Part shown: in pieces, positions 22,462 to 33,868 of the stretch
How the letters are laid out: every line of letters begins with the position of its first letter
Numbering within the stretch: the first letter of the stretch is position 1
Assembly: GCF_037176765.1 (NCBI RefSeq)
Contig: NC_090021.1
Location: forward strand, 147,741,074 to 147,805,073
DNA: 64,000 nucleotides
Origin: Anolis sagrei
Taxonomy: Eukaryota; Chordata; Lepidosauria; Squamata; Anolidae
Direction of reading: 5' to 3'
Notes under the pieces: model-generated
What the model was told of the DNA's origin: nothing
What the model saw: the letters and a program-made list of their open reading frames with translations, nothing else
Databases searched by the model: none
Translations under genes and position numbers: made by a program

Positions 22462-23346
22462 TAACATAAAAAACAAGGAAACTGTAGGGTCTCTGCATGG
22501 AAAAGGTGGTGAAAGGCTAACAGGGAAAAGGCAGAACTGCTCAACATCTTCTTTGTCTGTTTTCTCACAAAAGGTTTTCAACCTGAACAATGTGGAGTAG
22601 ATAAGGCATCATGGGAAATGCAACTAAGAATAGGTAACGTAGTCAAGGAAAACCTGGCAGCTCTAAACGAATTCAAGTCTTCAGTGCCAGATGGAGTATT
22701 CTTAAAAAGTATTGAAGGGACTGGCACAAGCAATTTTCAAACCACTGGCAATAATCTCTGAGAATTCTTGGACAACGGAAGTCCCAGCAGACTGGAGGAG
22801 AGCAAAAATGTATCCCTACCTTCAAGAAAGGGAAAAAAAGAGGGCCCGATCAGCCTGACATCAATACCACGAAAGGTTCTGGAGCAGATGATTTAGAAGG
22901 CAGTTTGTAATGACTTAGAAAAGAACGCTGTGATTACTAAAAGTCAATATGGGTTTCTCAAAAGCAAGTAATGACAGACTAATCTTATCTCTTTTTTCGA
23001 TAGTTACAACCTTGGTAGGGGCAGGAATGCTGGGCATCTAGAATATCTTTATCTCAGTAAGTCCTTTGACAAAAATCCCCCATGACCATCTTGCAAACAA
23101 ACTAGTCAAATGTTGGCTAGACAATACAACTGTTGATAGATTTGTAACTGGTTAAGCAACTGACTCCAAAAGGTGCTCACCAAAGGTTCGTCTTCATTGG
23201 AAAGAATTGACTACTAGTGGAATGCCGTAGAGTTCGATCCTAGGCCTGGTGCTGTTCAACATCTTTATTAATGACATGGATGAAGGTTTAGAGGGCATGC
23301 TTATCAAGTTTGTAGAAGACATCAAATTGGGAGGTGTAGCTAAAAC

Positions 23347-23493
23347 TCTAGCATACTGGTTCTCAACCTGTGGGTCTCCAGATATTCTGGCCTACAACTC
23401 CTAGAAATTCCAGCCAGTTTACCAGCTGTTTGGATTTCTGGGAGTTGAAGACCAAAACATCTGAGGACCCACAGGTTGAAAACCACAGCTCTA
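23347..23493. mobile_element. hAT MITE inside CR1
   Basis: CTGGTTCTCAACCTGTGGG and CCCACAGGTTGAAAACCAC form the inverted ends, with ACTCTAG / GCTCTAG at the flanks. The CR1 sequence resumes after it. Confidence 0.75.
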
Positions 23494-24119
23494 GATAACA
23501 GGATCAGAATTCAAAATGGCCTATACAAACTAGAGAACTAGGCCAAAACTTATAAAATGAATTTCAACAAGGAGGAGTGTAGGATACTTCACTTACACAG
23601 ATAAAATGAAATGCAAAGGAATAGGATGGGTGATGTCTGGCTTAACAACAGTCCATGTGAAAAAGAGCTTGGAGTCTTAGTGGACAAGTTGAACATGAGC
23701 CAACAGTGTGATGTAGTGTGACTCCATGAAGCCCGGCTCCCTACACATGCATACATCCAGGCTCAGCTGTTCAGCCTAAGTTAGTCTGCATCATTGATCA
23801 TCCAGAGATTTACTCCACAGCCCCACTCGCTTCCATCACAACACAGTTAAAACCCAACTCATAAATATATTATTAGACTCACTCCTATACAAAGTATTTT
23901 ATTCTAATTTTTATTTTCTTTCTTTCCCTTCTGCAAATATGTGCATGAGCACAGACGAATGAATTAAAACAAATAAAGAAAATAATGCTTCCGATCTTAC
24001 ATTCAGCCAAGTTATGACCCTTCTTCTCATGCCCTGCTTTCCACCTATGAACTTGTACTTAAGCATCATATAAACTATTTTTATCTTATTTTATTACTTT
24101 ATTTTATTGAACTATATGT

Positions 24120-24660
24120 AATAGAAGGCAGACTACAATGAACTCTATTAACCTCTTGCGCATTCTCAGCCTTTCCAGGAATTCATTCCATACCCTATGT
24201 GGGAAACATGGACAAGACCATAATCTCCTGGACAGAGTGTTCCTGTCTGCCAATGAGGGGCCACCAGGGGTGGCTCAACCCATTACGCAAAGTAAGCATT
24301 GGGCAAAATCAACTATACTGCAAATGCTTACTTTGCGTAATGGGTTGAGCCACCCCTGGTGGCCCCTCACTGGCAGACAGGAACACTGGAAGAATCTTAT
24401 GAAATGGCTATTTGAGCGGGCATTTGAGAATACAGAGGAATGGATATAATAACGGAATAACTATATGTCGGAACTGGACATTGTTTTAATGAATATCGGT
24501 TGAAGTATGTTTCATTATAATGTTTGATTTTATTGTTGCTGATGTTTTTATATTGTATATTGTAACTTGTATCCTTAGTGGCATTGAATCCTTGCCTTGT
24601 AAACCGCCTTGAGTTGCCGGAAAGCTGAGAGGGGCGGTATAGAAATATACTAAATAAATA
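24120..24660 (+). mobile_element. L2-type LINE 3' end, interrupted by a palindrome
   Basis: After the palindrome (24236-24387) the plus frame reads an L2 C-terminus (LMKWLFERAF). The 3' end reads CCGCCTTGAGTTGCCGGAAA with an AATAAATAAATAA tail. Confidence 0.65.
24236..24387. repeat. Near-perfect 152-bp palindrome
   Basis: Arms of about 65 bases match with one mismatch (A/G at the CCAATGAGG / CCTCACTGG position) around a spacer of about 20 bases. An inner part begins CAGGGGTGGCTCAACCC, like a hAT end, but the palindrome runs about 29 bases past it on both sides and no direct target duplication is seen. Could be a MITE or a foldback copying product. Confidence 0.9.
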
Positions 24661-24744
24661 AATAATCCAAATATCTCCTAAAGTTCCAGAGGTGACAAAG
24701 TCCGGGAACAACCAGAAATCACAGGCACAGGATAAGTCCACAAA

Positions 24745-25553
24745 TGAAAATTTATTTATTTATTTCATTTATTTCATTTACTGATACCCCGCCCTTCTCA
24801 CCCCGGGGGGGACTCAGGGCGGCTTACAGAGGAGGCACAATTAAATGCCTAAAACAATTGACAGTAATACAAAATACAAAAAAGCAGTTCAACAATTAGA
24901 ATTAAAACATCAGTGCATAATAAAATATTAAGACAATCTCATGCTCGGGTTCAGAGTCCATATATCCATTCCATTCCATTTGTCCTTGTCTGTCGTCAGA
25001 TCCTTAATTTAACTGCCAGCGTGTCCAAAGGCTTGGTCCCAAACCCAGGTCTTCAGTTTTTTCCTGAATGCCAGGAGGGAGGTCGCCGATCTAATCTCCC
25101 CGGGGAGTGAGTTCCACAGGTGGGGGGCCACCACTGAGAAGGCACTGCTCCTCGTCCCCGCCAACCTCACTTGTGAGAGTGGCGGGGTCGAGAGCAGGGC
25201 CTCCCCAGAAGATCTTAAGCTTCGAGGTGGGATGTAGAGGGAGATCCGTTCGGACAAATACACTGGGCCGGAACCGTATAGGGTTTTGTAGGTCAAAACC
25301 AGCACTTTGAATTGTGCTCGGAATTGGATTGGCAGCCAGTGGAGCTGGCGCAACAGGGGGGTGGTATGCTCCCTGTACGCCGCTCCGGTGAGCAGTCTGG
25401 CTGCTTCTCGCTGGACTAGTTGAAGTTTCCGAGCAGTCTTCAAAGGCAACCCCACGTAGAGTGCATTGCAGTAATCCAACCGGGATGTGACAAGAGCGTG
25501 GACCACCGTGGCCAGATCAGACTTCCCAAGGTACGGGCGCAGCTGGCGCACAA
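24745..25553 (-). mobile_element. L2-type LINE, 5'-truncated, 3' half
   Basis: A minus frame of 180 codons (25551-25009) reads RQLRPYLGKSDLATVVHALV, then TSRLDYCNALYVGLP and ends RKKLKTWVWDQAFG. The ATTT-rich tail lies at about 24750-24780. Very close in sequence to 2612-3600. The frame is open, so the copy is young. Confidence 0.9.
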
Positions 25554-26579
25554 GTTTAGGTATAACTAGTAAAACTTGAACAGGAGTACATGAATAGGAA
25601 CATAGAAAACTTCCAGGATATTAAAATCCAAAGCCAAGGCTTGACTTGAACTAGGAACCAGAGAACACAGGCTTAGCTTTTCACTCTAACGCAGCATTGC
25701 CTGAACTGCCTTTAAGGTAAATAACATGTTGTTTAATAGATACCCATGAAAGCATTACATCTCCTGTGAATATTCTCCACAACTTTCCCATGCAATCCTC
25801 TCTAAATCATCAGTTAAACCATCAGCCTCTGGCTGATCTACACTATAAAATAACTTAAGACAAAATATCTGCTAAAATAATCAAATATCCTACAGTACAT
25901 ACATACATGGCAAATGTGGCCTCTTCCAACACTGTGATTTTATGAGTCTATATCCAATTTATCTATCCCTAAATTTTGTTTCTCTTCTCCAGCTATTGAA
26001 ATTTACTGTTTAGGTTACTCCTTACTTTGATAAGTTAGAAGCACAATAGTTACTTCAAATGAAACTTCAGTAAATAGGTTCAAACTCTTAAAACCATTGA
26101 CCTATGATTATTTGGAATTTCTTTTAAAAACCAATTCTATGACTTATGAAGAGCAGCACTGCACATTCTTCTTGGGTAATTATTAAATAGCCACAAGTGA
26201 GAGATCTTTGGATGTGTTTCAAAACTTCCTTAACTCTTCTACTGCCGAAATCCTACAAATGTGTTGTTAATATTGTAATGAATCCAAGACTGGCCTACAA
26301 GTCAATGCAATATGAGGGTGGGATAAATGTACTGCAAAGAGCTGCTTTTTCTTGTGATATTGGTATGAGGTCTCTGAAGTCAGCCAGTAAAACAGAGAAT
26401 CTGAAGAGAGGAGGATTGCACCAAGACACAGAGAGGGTTCTAGGGGATGACCACATCTTTAATACAAATACAGTAGTTACAAATCCAGGATGAATGTCTA
26501 TGGAACTATCAACCGAAACAAAATGTTAAAAGTACATGTACAAGAAACTGGGGGAAAAATGGGGAAACCACCAAAAACA
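25554..26579. other. Gene-free stretch between repeats
   Basis: No exon, RNA gene or named repeat recognised. Confidence 0.35.
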
Positions 26580-27480
26580 GGTTAAAAAACAATAAAAAGG
26601 CGTTGTTGTTTTGTTTTTGGTTTGTTTTTTGGTTTTTTGGCAAAATGAAAAACAAGGAAATTGTCAAGCCACTGCACGGAGAAGCTTGTGAAACCACCAA
26701 ACATCTTCTTTGCCTTGATTTTCTCCAATAAGAAAAGCAGTGCTTAACCTGGAGAAAATGGAGCAGCTGATGCATTTGGGGAAATGCCACACAGAACAGG
26801 TAAAGAGACAGTACAGGAACACCTGGCTACCCCAGATGAATTGAACTCTCTAAGACCAGATGAACACCCAAGGCTATTAAAAGAATTGGCAGAAGTAATA
26901 TCAGAAGGATGAGCAATAATCTTTGAGAGGTCTAGGAGAACAGGAGAAATCCCAACAGCCTGGAGGTGATCAAATGTTCTTCTCATCTTCCAAAGAGGAG
27001 GCAAACAATTATTACCCAGTCAACATGACATCTATACCAAGATTCTAGAGCAAATTATTAGACAAACAGTCTGTAATACGTTACAAAGAAATGGTGTGAT
27101 CCCATTAAGTCAACTTCGAGTTTTCAAAAACAAGCCACATGCAGTGAACCTTATTTCTTTCTTTATTGAGTTACAAACTTGGCGAATGTTTGATTATAGT
27201 AAGGCATTTGAAAAGAAACCCCGTGGTACTCTTTTAAAGGATCTAGTAAGATTTAGGCTAGACAATGCTACCGTTAGGTGGATTTATAATTGCTTGACTG
27301 GTCAAACCCAAAGGATGTTCACCAATGGATCCTCTTCATCCTGGAGAGAATTGTCTAGCTGAATTCCATAGGGTTTTGTCTGGGCCTAGTGCTATTCAAC
27401 ATTCTTATCAGTGACTTGGATGGCAAAATACAACATGCTCATCACATTTGCAGATAACATCAAAATGAGAAAAGCAGCTA
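26580..27480 (+). mobile_element. CR1 LINE fragment, near-copy of 79-860
   Basis: Same stretch of CR1 as at 79-860 and highly similar base by base, but without the internal loss. It continues to ADNIKMRKAAKA-type residues (expected ADDTK). Dead copy. Confidence 0.8.
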
Positions 27481-27482
27481 AG

Positions 27483-27632
27483 GCTAGATCTACCTGGCCA
27501 TATAATCCAGTTTCAGAATGCAGATTAACTGCATTTAACTAGATTATAAGGATCTACACTGCCATATAATCCAGTTCAATGTAGTTAACCTGCATTCTAC
27601 ATAGTTATATGGCAGTGTAGATCCAGTCTTTA
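27483..27632. mobile_element. Palindromic MITE
   Basis: CTAGATCTACCTGGCCATAT at the left and ATATGGCAGTGTAGATCCAG at the right, with GCCATATAATCCAGTT units inside. A relative of family P, inserted at the end of the CR1 fragment. Confidence 0.65.
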
Positions 27633-27668
27633 CTCCAAAGGATGGGATCCAAATTCAAAATAATACAA

Positions 27669-27702
27669 GTATACATACATACATACATGCATACATACAT
27701 AT
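27669..27702. repeat. (ATAC)n microsatellite
   Basis: About eight ATAC units with one ATGC interruption. Confidence 0.85.
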
Positions 27703-27703
27703 T

Positions 27704-28024
27704 AGGAGCCCCCAGTGGCGCAGTGGGTTAAACTGCTGCTGCTGAACTTGTTGACAGAAAAGTTGCAAATTCGAATCCGGGGAGCGGTGTGAGCTCCTGC
27801 TATTAGCCCGCTTCTGCCACACTAGCAGTTCTAAAACATGCAAATGTGATTAGATCAATAGGTACTGCTCCGGCCGGAAGGTAATGGTGCTCCATGCCGT
27901 CATACAAGCCACATGACCTTGGAGGTGTCTATAGACACCTTTGGCTTACAAATGGAAATGAGCACCAACCCCCAGAGTCAGACACGACTGGTCTTAATAT
28001 CAGGGAAAAACCTTTACCTTACAT
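27704..28024 (+). mobile_element. tRNA-headed SINE (family B), full length
   Basis: Head GAGCCCCCAGTGGCGCAGTG with box-B-like ATTCGAATCCGGGG, then the body with AAACATGCAAATGTGA and GACCTTGGAGGTGTC. Ends GAGTCAGACACGACTGG and AAAACCTTTACCTT. Confidence 0.9.
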
Positions 28025-28204
28025 ATATATTATTTGTTACTTACCTCTCCTAACAGTTGAAAGTGGGGCACAACACAGTATTTATTTATTTTTAAATAAT
28101 TTAACAGATCAGAGAGCAAAAACAAACAATTTATTTCAGCAGGGAATAAGATAAAGTACTGTATGTAGGCAAACTAAAATGAAGCTGGAGGGAGGAAATA
28201 GCTT

Positions 28205-28455
28205 GTCAATATCTCTCTGGAATGTGTCCAGGGGAGGGCGTCTAAAATGATCAAGGGTCTGGAGAACAAGCCCTATGAGGAGCGGCTAAAGGAGCTGGGC
28301 ATGTTTAGCCTGAAGAAGAGAAGGCTGAGAGGAGATATGATAGCCATGTATAAATATGTGAGAGGAAGCCACAGGGAGGAGGGAGCAAGCTTACTCCCTT
28401 TGGGGAGATAGGGCAGTCTATAAATAAAGTTTATTATTATATATTATTATTAAAT
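28205..28455 (+). mobile_element. CR1 fragment joined to an L2-like tail
   Basis: 28213-28397 is nearly the same as part of the CR1 copy at 58262-58437 (CCTATGAGGAGCGGCTAAAG, [23 protein letters not shown] coding). It then switches to GGCAGTCTATAAATAAAG and an ATT-rich tail, a mosaic. Confidence 0.7.
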
Positions 28456-28660
28456 ATGATGGCCTATCCAGATAGCTAATTGCTAGGTCAGGATGACACT
28501 GCAAGGTTGAATGTCTAAGCACCAGGGATAATGCAACACAATGATGCAACACAATAAGTGATTGGCTGGGTTTATTATAAATGTGGAACCATATACCACT
28601 AAATATGCTAGCATGTTACAGAAAAGACCACATGGTGTAACAAACAAATATCAGGAAGAC

Positions 28661-28666
28661 TTTATT
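28661..28666 (-). terminator. Candidate polyadenylation signal of CENPQ
   Basis: AATAAA on the minus strand about 300 bases after the CENPQ stop codon. Confidence 0.45.
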
Positions 28667-28960
28667 CCCACTACATTAATAACTACTCAAACCTGAACAA
28701 TAACTGCAGCTGAAAACTTCAGTTCATAAACTTTAAGGCACAGGCTGGATCATTTTAATATAGCTTCATGGAACATACTATGGAAATATAAATGCACAAT
28801 CTGAAAACATAGGCAGTCATAAACGAAGCATCATAATCATGTACTGAAAAGAAATAATTTCTTATACATATTTAAGGGAGATGAAAACAGTAAGAGATAC
28901 AGCCTATGTCTCTTTTCTTCAGTAGGCGACATCTAGGAAAGACTGATTCCATTCAGAAGT

Positions 28961-29077
28961 TCACATTTCATATGCTCGTTCCAGAAACATTGACAGAGTC
29001 TTCATTTCATATGATTGCTGAATAGTATTTAAGTCATTAAGAAGAACTGTTTGGTTTTTAACCTTCAAGAGCTCGTT
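28961..29077 (-). CDS. CENPQ: CENPQ coding exon 8 (stop codon)
   Basis: 38 codons plus TGA at 28961-28963. Reads NELLKVKNQTVLLNDLNTIQ, then SYEMKTLSMFLERAYEM (human SQMKSMSTFIEEAYKKLDAS). Confidence 0.94.
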   Translation of the reverse strand, partial: NELLKVKNQTVLLNDLNTIQQSYEMKTLSMFLERAYEM

Positions 29078-32000
29078 CTATAGAATATTAAAAGAGATAA
29101 TGTTTAATATGGCGTGAGAGCAACGTAAGATTATCATGCAAGCATTCAAAGCACTTTCCATAAAGGTCTGAAAGCTGAAATGTGTAAGGATTTCAAGATG
29201 ACAAAAAGAGTACATCAATACTCAGTAACTATTATTATTTCTGTCATCCAGGATTATCTAGAGATACCAGCTGCAGGGGATGCAAACTAGAGTGTGTTAT
29301 TATTCTCCTATACAGCTTCCCAGAGACAATTACTTGGACACTGTATAAACTAAATGGTAGACTAGAAAAGTCTTATCTGATTTAGCAGATCTTCTTCCCC
29401 AACCTCCCCCTACTCTTAGGAAAAGGGCAGTAAAAGATGTTTGTTCCCTCTGTGATATGAAGAGAAAAAAGTCTGGCAAGAAGAAATAGCAAGAGCTTGA
29501 TATTAATTGCTGGAAAGTTCTTGATATTTTCTGACATATTACATTACCCAACATCTGCTCACCTGAAGAATTGGTGCTTTTGCACAATCCTCAAAGATAC
29601 CAGGAAGAAAAGGGTCAAATTTGCTATCTGTCTGGAATAACTGTGGAGAAAGGAATAACGCTTAGCATGATACCTAGAAACAGAAATCTGCCTTCCCCCT
29701 ACATCCTTACTCTGAAATAAAACCTGCTATATATCAATATTTTATGTGTATATCTATATATAAATAAAAATGTAATGTTCGTTTGTGGGATTAACAGAAC
29801 TCAAAAACCACTGGACGAATTGACGCCGAATTTGGACAGAATACGCCTAACAACCCAATGAGTGACCATCACTCAAAACATTGATTTTGTCATTTGGGAG
29901 TTTTAGTTGCTGGGATTTATAGTTCACCTACAATCAAATAGCGTTCTGAACCCCACCAACGATGGAATTGAACCAAACTTGGCACACAGTTCTCCCATGA
30001 CCAACAGAAAATATTGGAAGGGTTTGGTGGGCAGTGTCCTTTGGTTTTGGAGTTGTAGTTCACCTACATCCAGAGAGCACTGTGGACTCAAACAATGATG
30101 GATCTGGACCAAACTTGGCACAAATATTCCATATGCTCAATTAGAAACACAGATGGAGATTGGAGGAAATAGACCTTGACATTTGGGAGTTGTAGTTACT
30201 GGGATTTATAGTTCACCTACAATCAAAGAGCATTCTGAACCCCACGAATGACAGAATTGGGGCAAACTTCCCACACAGAACCCCTATCACAAAAGAAAAA
30301 ACTTAAGGCCATCCAGTCCAACTCCTTTCACCAGGGCAAGAAAACGTAATCAAATACTGTTTACCCACAAGGATAAAGAAATTACATATATTAGAAACCA
30401 ACACTTTCTGATTACTTTATTTTCCAGATCACCAGACTGGGCCACAGCAACGCGGGTCAGGGGATGGCTAGTTCTTTATAAATCACTATTGTCAAGAGAA
30501 ATAGCAATTTGTTCACCCTCTTCCTGAGTCCTTGTAAAAGTGAGATAAAGCCAATTCTAACCCAGACAAAATCTGAAAACAAAACTCCTATCTCCCGGAT
30601 ACCTTGCTTGATGCTGCTTCCTCTGCTGCCAAGTCACATTTCAATTTCTCTATTTTGTTCTGCAAAGTTTGAATATTGTTATCATTGAACGCTGCGGCTT
30701 GCAAAGCTTTATCCAACTCTATCTGTATTAAAAAAAAAACCAATGAAGTTAAAGAATATATTGAAAACAAAGTATTATCCATGTGGTGAACATTGTGCCT
30801 GCATTAGCTAAAATCGTGTTGTTACAAGCAGATCATAAGATTGGAATATTCCCAGTCCTCCCAGTTAACCCTTCTTCAGAATAGAATAAAGCCAAAAAGT
30901 GCAACAATTTGTTTGAGATATAGTTCATAACATATAAATTGATTTAAAGAAAGAGATAACACAAAACACTGTGTATAATTTCAGAAGCAAGTACCAATTT
31001 TGTGATTTACACAAATTATGCCGATTGGTCATTTGGGCTGATTCTTACTTTAGCTTTCTCCTTTCTTGCTTTGCAAAAAGAAATGAGAAGTCATTCTAAT
31101 TTTTAGTATGCAGCATTTTTTTTATCATAACTAATAAACATTATTTAATTACAGTGATTTCAGGGGAAGCAAAATAATTACTTTCCTAGTCCCTAAACAT
31201 TTCTTAAAGCAACAGTTGTGATATGAAATAATGGAAATAGAATTTGACTGATGAATTACATAAATCTCTTTTTACTCATGGAACTGATTACTCCCGTACT
31301 ATTTACTCGTCAATAAAGTGCCATAAAATACTCCCTTCTCTTTCTCACCTGCAACTGTTTCAAATCATCTTCAATGGCGACAGTCTTTTTCTTTTCCTCT
31401 ACTAGAATTCTATGCACTTTCTCACAGCTGTTTAGTTTCCTTACTGGAAATTGTATGGTCTCGAAACTGTTGAGAAATCTTGAGAAAAGTAATAAAAGAA
31501 CATTATTATTTTGTTGAAATAGAAAACAGGATCAATTCCAATATATGAAATTGTAAGAGATCACTCCTAGCATAGATTTACTGCAGATTGCCACCTTAAA
31601 GAAGATTTATTTATACATTTATCTTTATGTTTACATTATGCAAATAACTTCTAAGGGAGCTGGAACTTCCACTCCGCCAGGTGCTTGCAACTTCAACTCC
31701 CACAATTCCTAAGTCGGTAAGCTGGTTGGGATTCCTGGGAGTTGAAATCCAAAACACCTGGAGGGCCAATGTTTACCTGAGCTAGAATATGCGGAATAGA
31801 CATATTCCTCTGCCCCCCCCTCCCCCCACCCCTGCCCAGGAGGATCTCCTTGCAATCAGCAGCCAGAAGCCAGCCATTCATGTAAGGATAGACGATTACT
31901 TTGTGAACATCCTTGGGGCTGTGGAGAAGCCGAAGCAGTGGGCACAAGAATTAGTAATAGTTGTGTCTGATGGTGAGGGCAAGGAATTTCTGATGATCTG

Positions 32001-33831
32001 ACCAGATGGCAACATGGAAACGCACATCCTTCAAACCTAATGTGGCAAACCAATGGCTTCTTTTAAAGTGGAATAACAAACTTTATGGTTGTTGGAGTTC
32101 AGCCTGTGATTGTGTCTAATGATCAGGGCACTCTGGATGTGGGGAATGACAATGCTGTTTCTAATGATGTTGGGAATGACAAGGCTGTTTCTAATGATGA
32201 GGGTGCTTTAGATCAGGGGTCCTCAAACTAAGGCCCGGGGGCCGGATGTGGCCCTCCAAGGTCATTTACCCGGCCCTCGCTCAGGGTCAACCTAAGTCTG
32301 AAACAACTTGAAAGCACACAACAAACCTATCTCATCAGCCAAAAGCAGGCCCACACTGCCCATTGAAATACTAATAAATTTATATTTGTTAAAGTTGTTC
32401 CTCATTTTAATTATTGTATTGTTTTTAAGTGTTTTTGCACTACAAATAAGACATATGTCGTGTGCATAGGAATTAATTCATGTTTTTTTCCCTTCAAATT
32501 ATAATCCGGCCCTCCAACAGTTTGAGGGGCTGTGACCTGGCCCTCTATTTAAAAAGTTTGAGGACCCCTGCTTTAGATGAAGCGTCTTTGCTAATGAGAA
32601 TGTTTCTGAAGAGTTTAGGGATGATGGGATGGTCTCTGGAAGAGGGCCTGAATTGCTACCAGAGAATTCCCAGGGCTTTGAGCTTAAGAAAAGCTTGGCA
32701 CCTTGCCCAGCTGCAGAAATTAATGAGCCAGAAGATAGAAGGCATGTTTTCAGACAGAACAGAATAGCACAACAATCTCTCAGGCGTTCTGCCAGGTTGA
32801 GAGAGAAATTGATAAGGCAGAGAAGAAAACAGTTTCTGGTGGGAATTTAGAGTAGATAAAAGTACAGAATCTGTGGTCAAACGAAGCAACATTGGAACTG
32901 GATCAAGACGTAGTGGCGAACCTTGCAGTCTTGCCTTGGATAGATTCAAGTTATACCTTGTTTGGTTTGATTTGATGTTTCAAGTTTGGTGTTTTACCTT
33001 GGAAGTTTCTGCTTTGTGTTCTAATCTCTCCAGAGCAGCAGAAAACAAGTTGTCCCCTTCCTTTCGAACATTTTTAAATGGCTATCATGTCCCCTCTCGC
33101 TGCCTTCATTGCTCCAAGTTAAACATACCCAATTTAACTCATTCAGCTGTTCCTTATAAGGCTTGGTTTCCAAATCTTTGATCACTTTGGTCATCATTCT
33201 CTGCTCACATTCTACCTTATCCATATTCTTCTTGAATTGTTGTGTCCTAACTGGACAAGTTTTCCAAGTGAGGTCTGACTAATGCAGAAGAGTGGGGACC
33301 ACTATTTGCTTCAATTTAGACACTATACTTCTATCGATCTAGCCTAGACTCACATTGGCTTTTTAGCTGCCACATTACACTGTTGACTCATGTTCAGCTT
33401 ATGGTCTATTAAGATTTCTAAATCACTTTTACATGTACAGTTTTCAAGCCATATGTCACCCATCCTATATTTGTGCATTTTATTTTTTATTACCTAAATG
33501 TAGTGCCATATATTTCTCCCTCCCCATATATGGAGGTTTGTTTATTTCCCTGTCTCTCTATGAGTTCTCCCTTACAAATAGTTCTGCCCCTTTATCTCAC
33601 CCTGAGTTTTTAAATTATTTTATGTACATGCATCCCACCCTCTGTCATTATGCCTGGTCTCTATGTTCTGTGTATATTGTTTATATGCTTTGATGTTTTA
33701 TACTTTAATGTTATGTTGTTTATTTTACTGCAATTTGTATTTTTTGTATTGTAATTTGTTGCTCGGGCTTGGCCCCATGTAAGCCGCTCCGAGTCCCCGT
33801 TGGGGGAGATGGTGGCAAGGTATAAATAAAG

Positions 33832-33868
<37 letters not shown>

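Larger units (their letters stand above)
21725..23755 (+). mobile_element. CR1 LINE, long decayed copy
   Basis: Runs from the endonuclease end (about 21790-22120) through the reverse transcriptase (about 22640-23340) to DKLNMSQQCDV (about 23680-23710). Interrupted by a hAT MITE at about 23347-23493 and a (TTAG)n run at 22432-22461. Many frame breaks. Confidence 0.8.

Noticed and set aside
24236-24387. A prokaryote-style terminator or CRISPR repeat
   Set aside because: The window is clearly vertebrate nuclear DNA, and there is only one such unit.
29330-29560. Minus-strand continuation of CENPQ exon 7 as a longer frame
   Set aside because: The donor CAG|GTGAGC and a perfect phase join to exon 8 show it is intron read-through.
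31790-32845. A host gene on the plus strand
   Set aside because: Short frames with no splice pattern or family likeness, in repeat-like text split by a hAT element.
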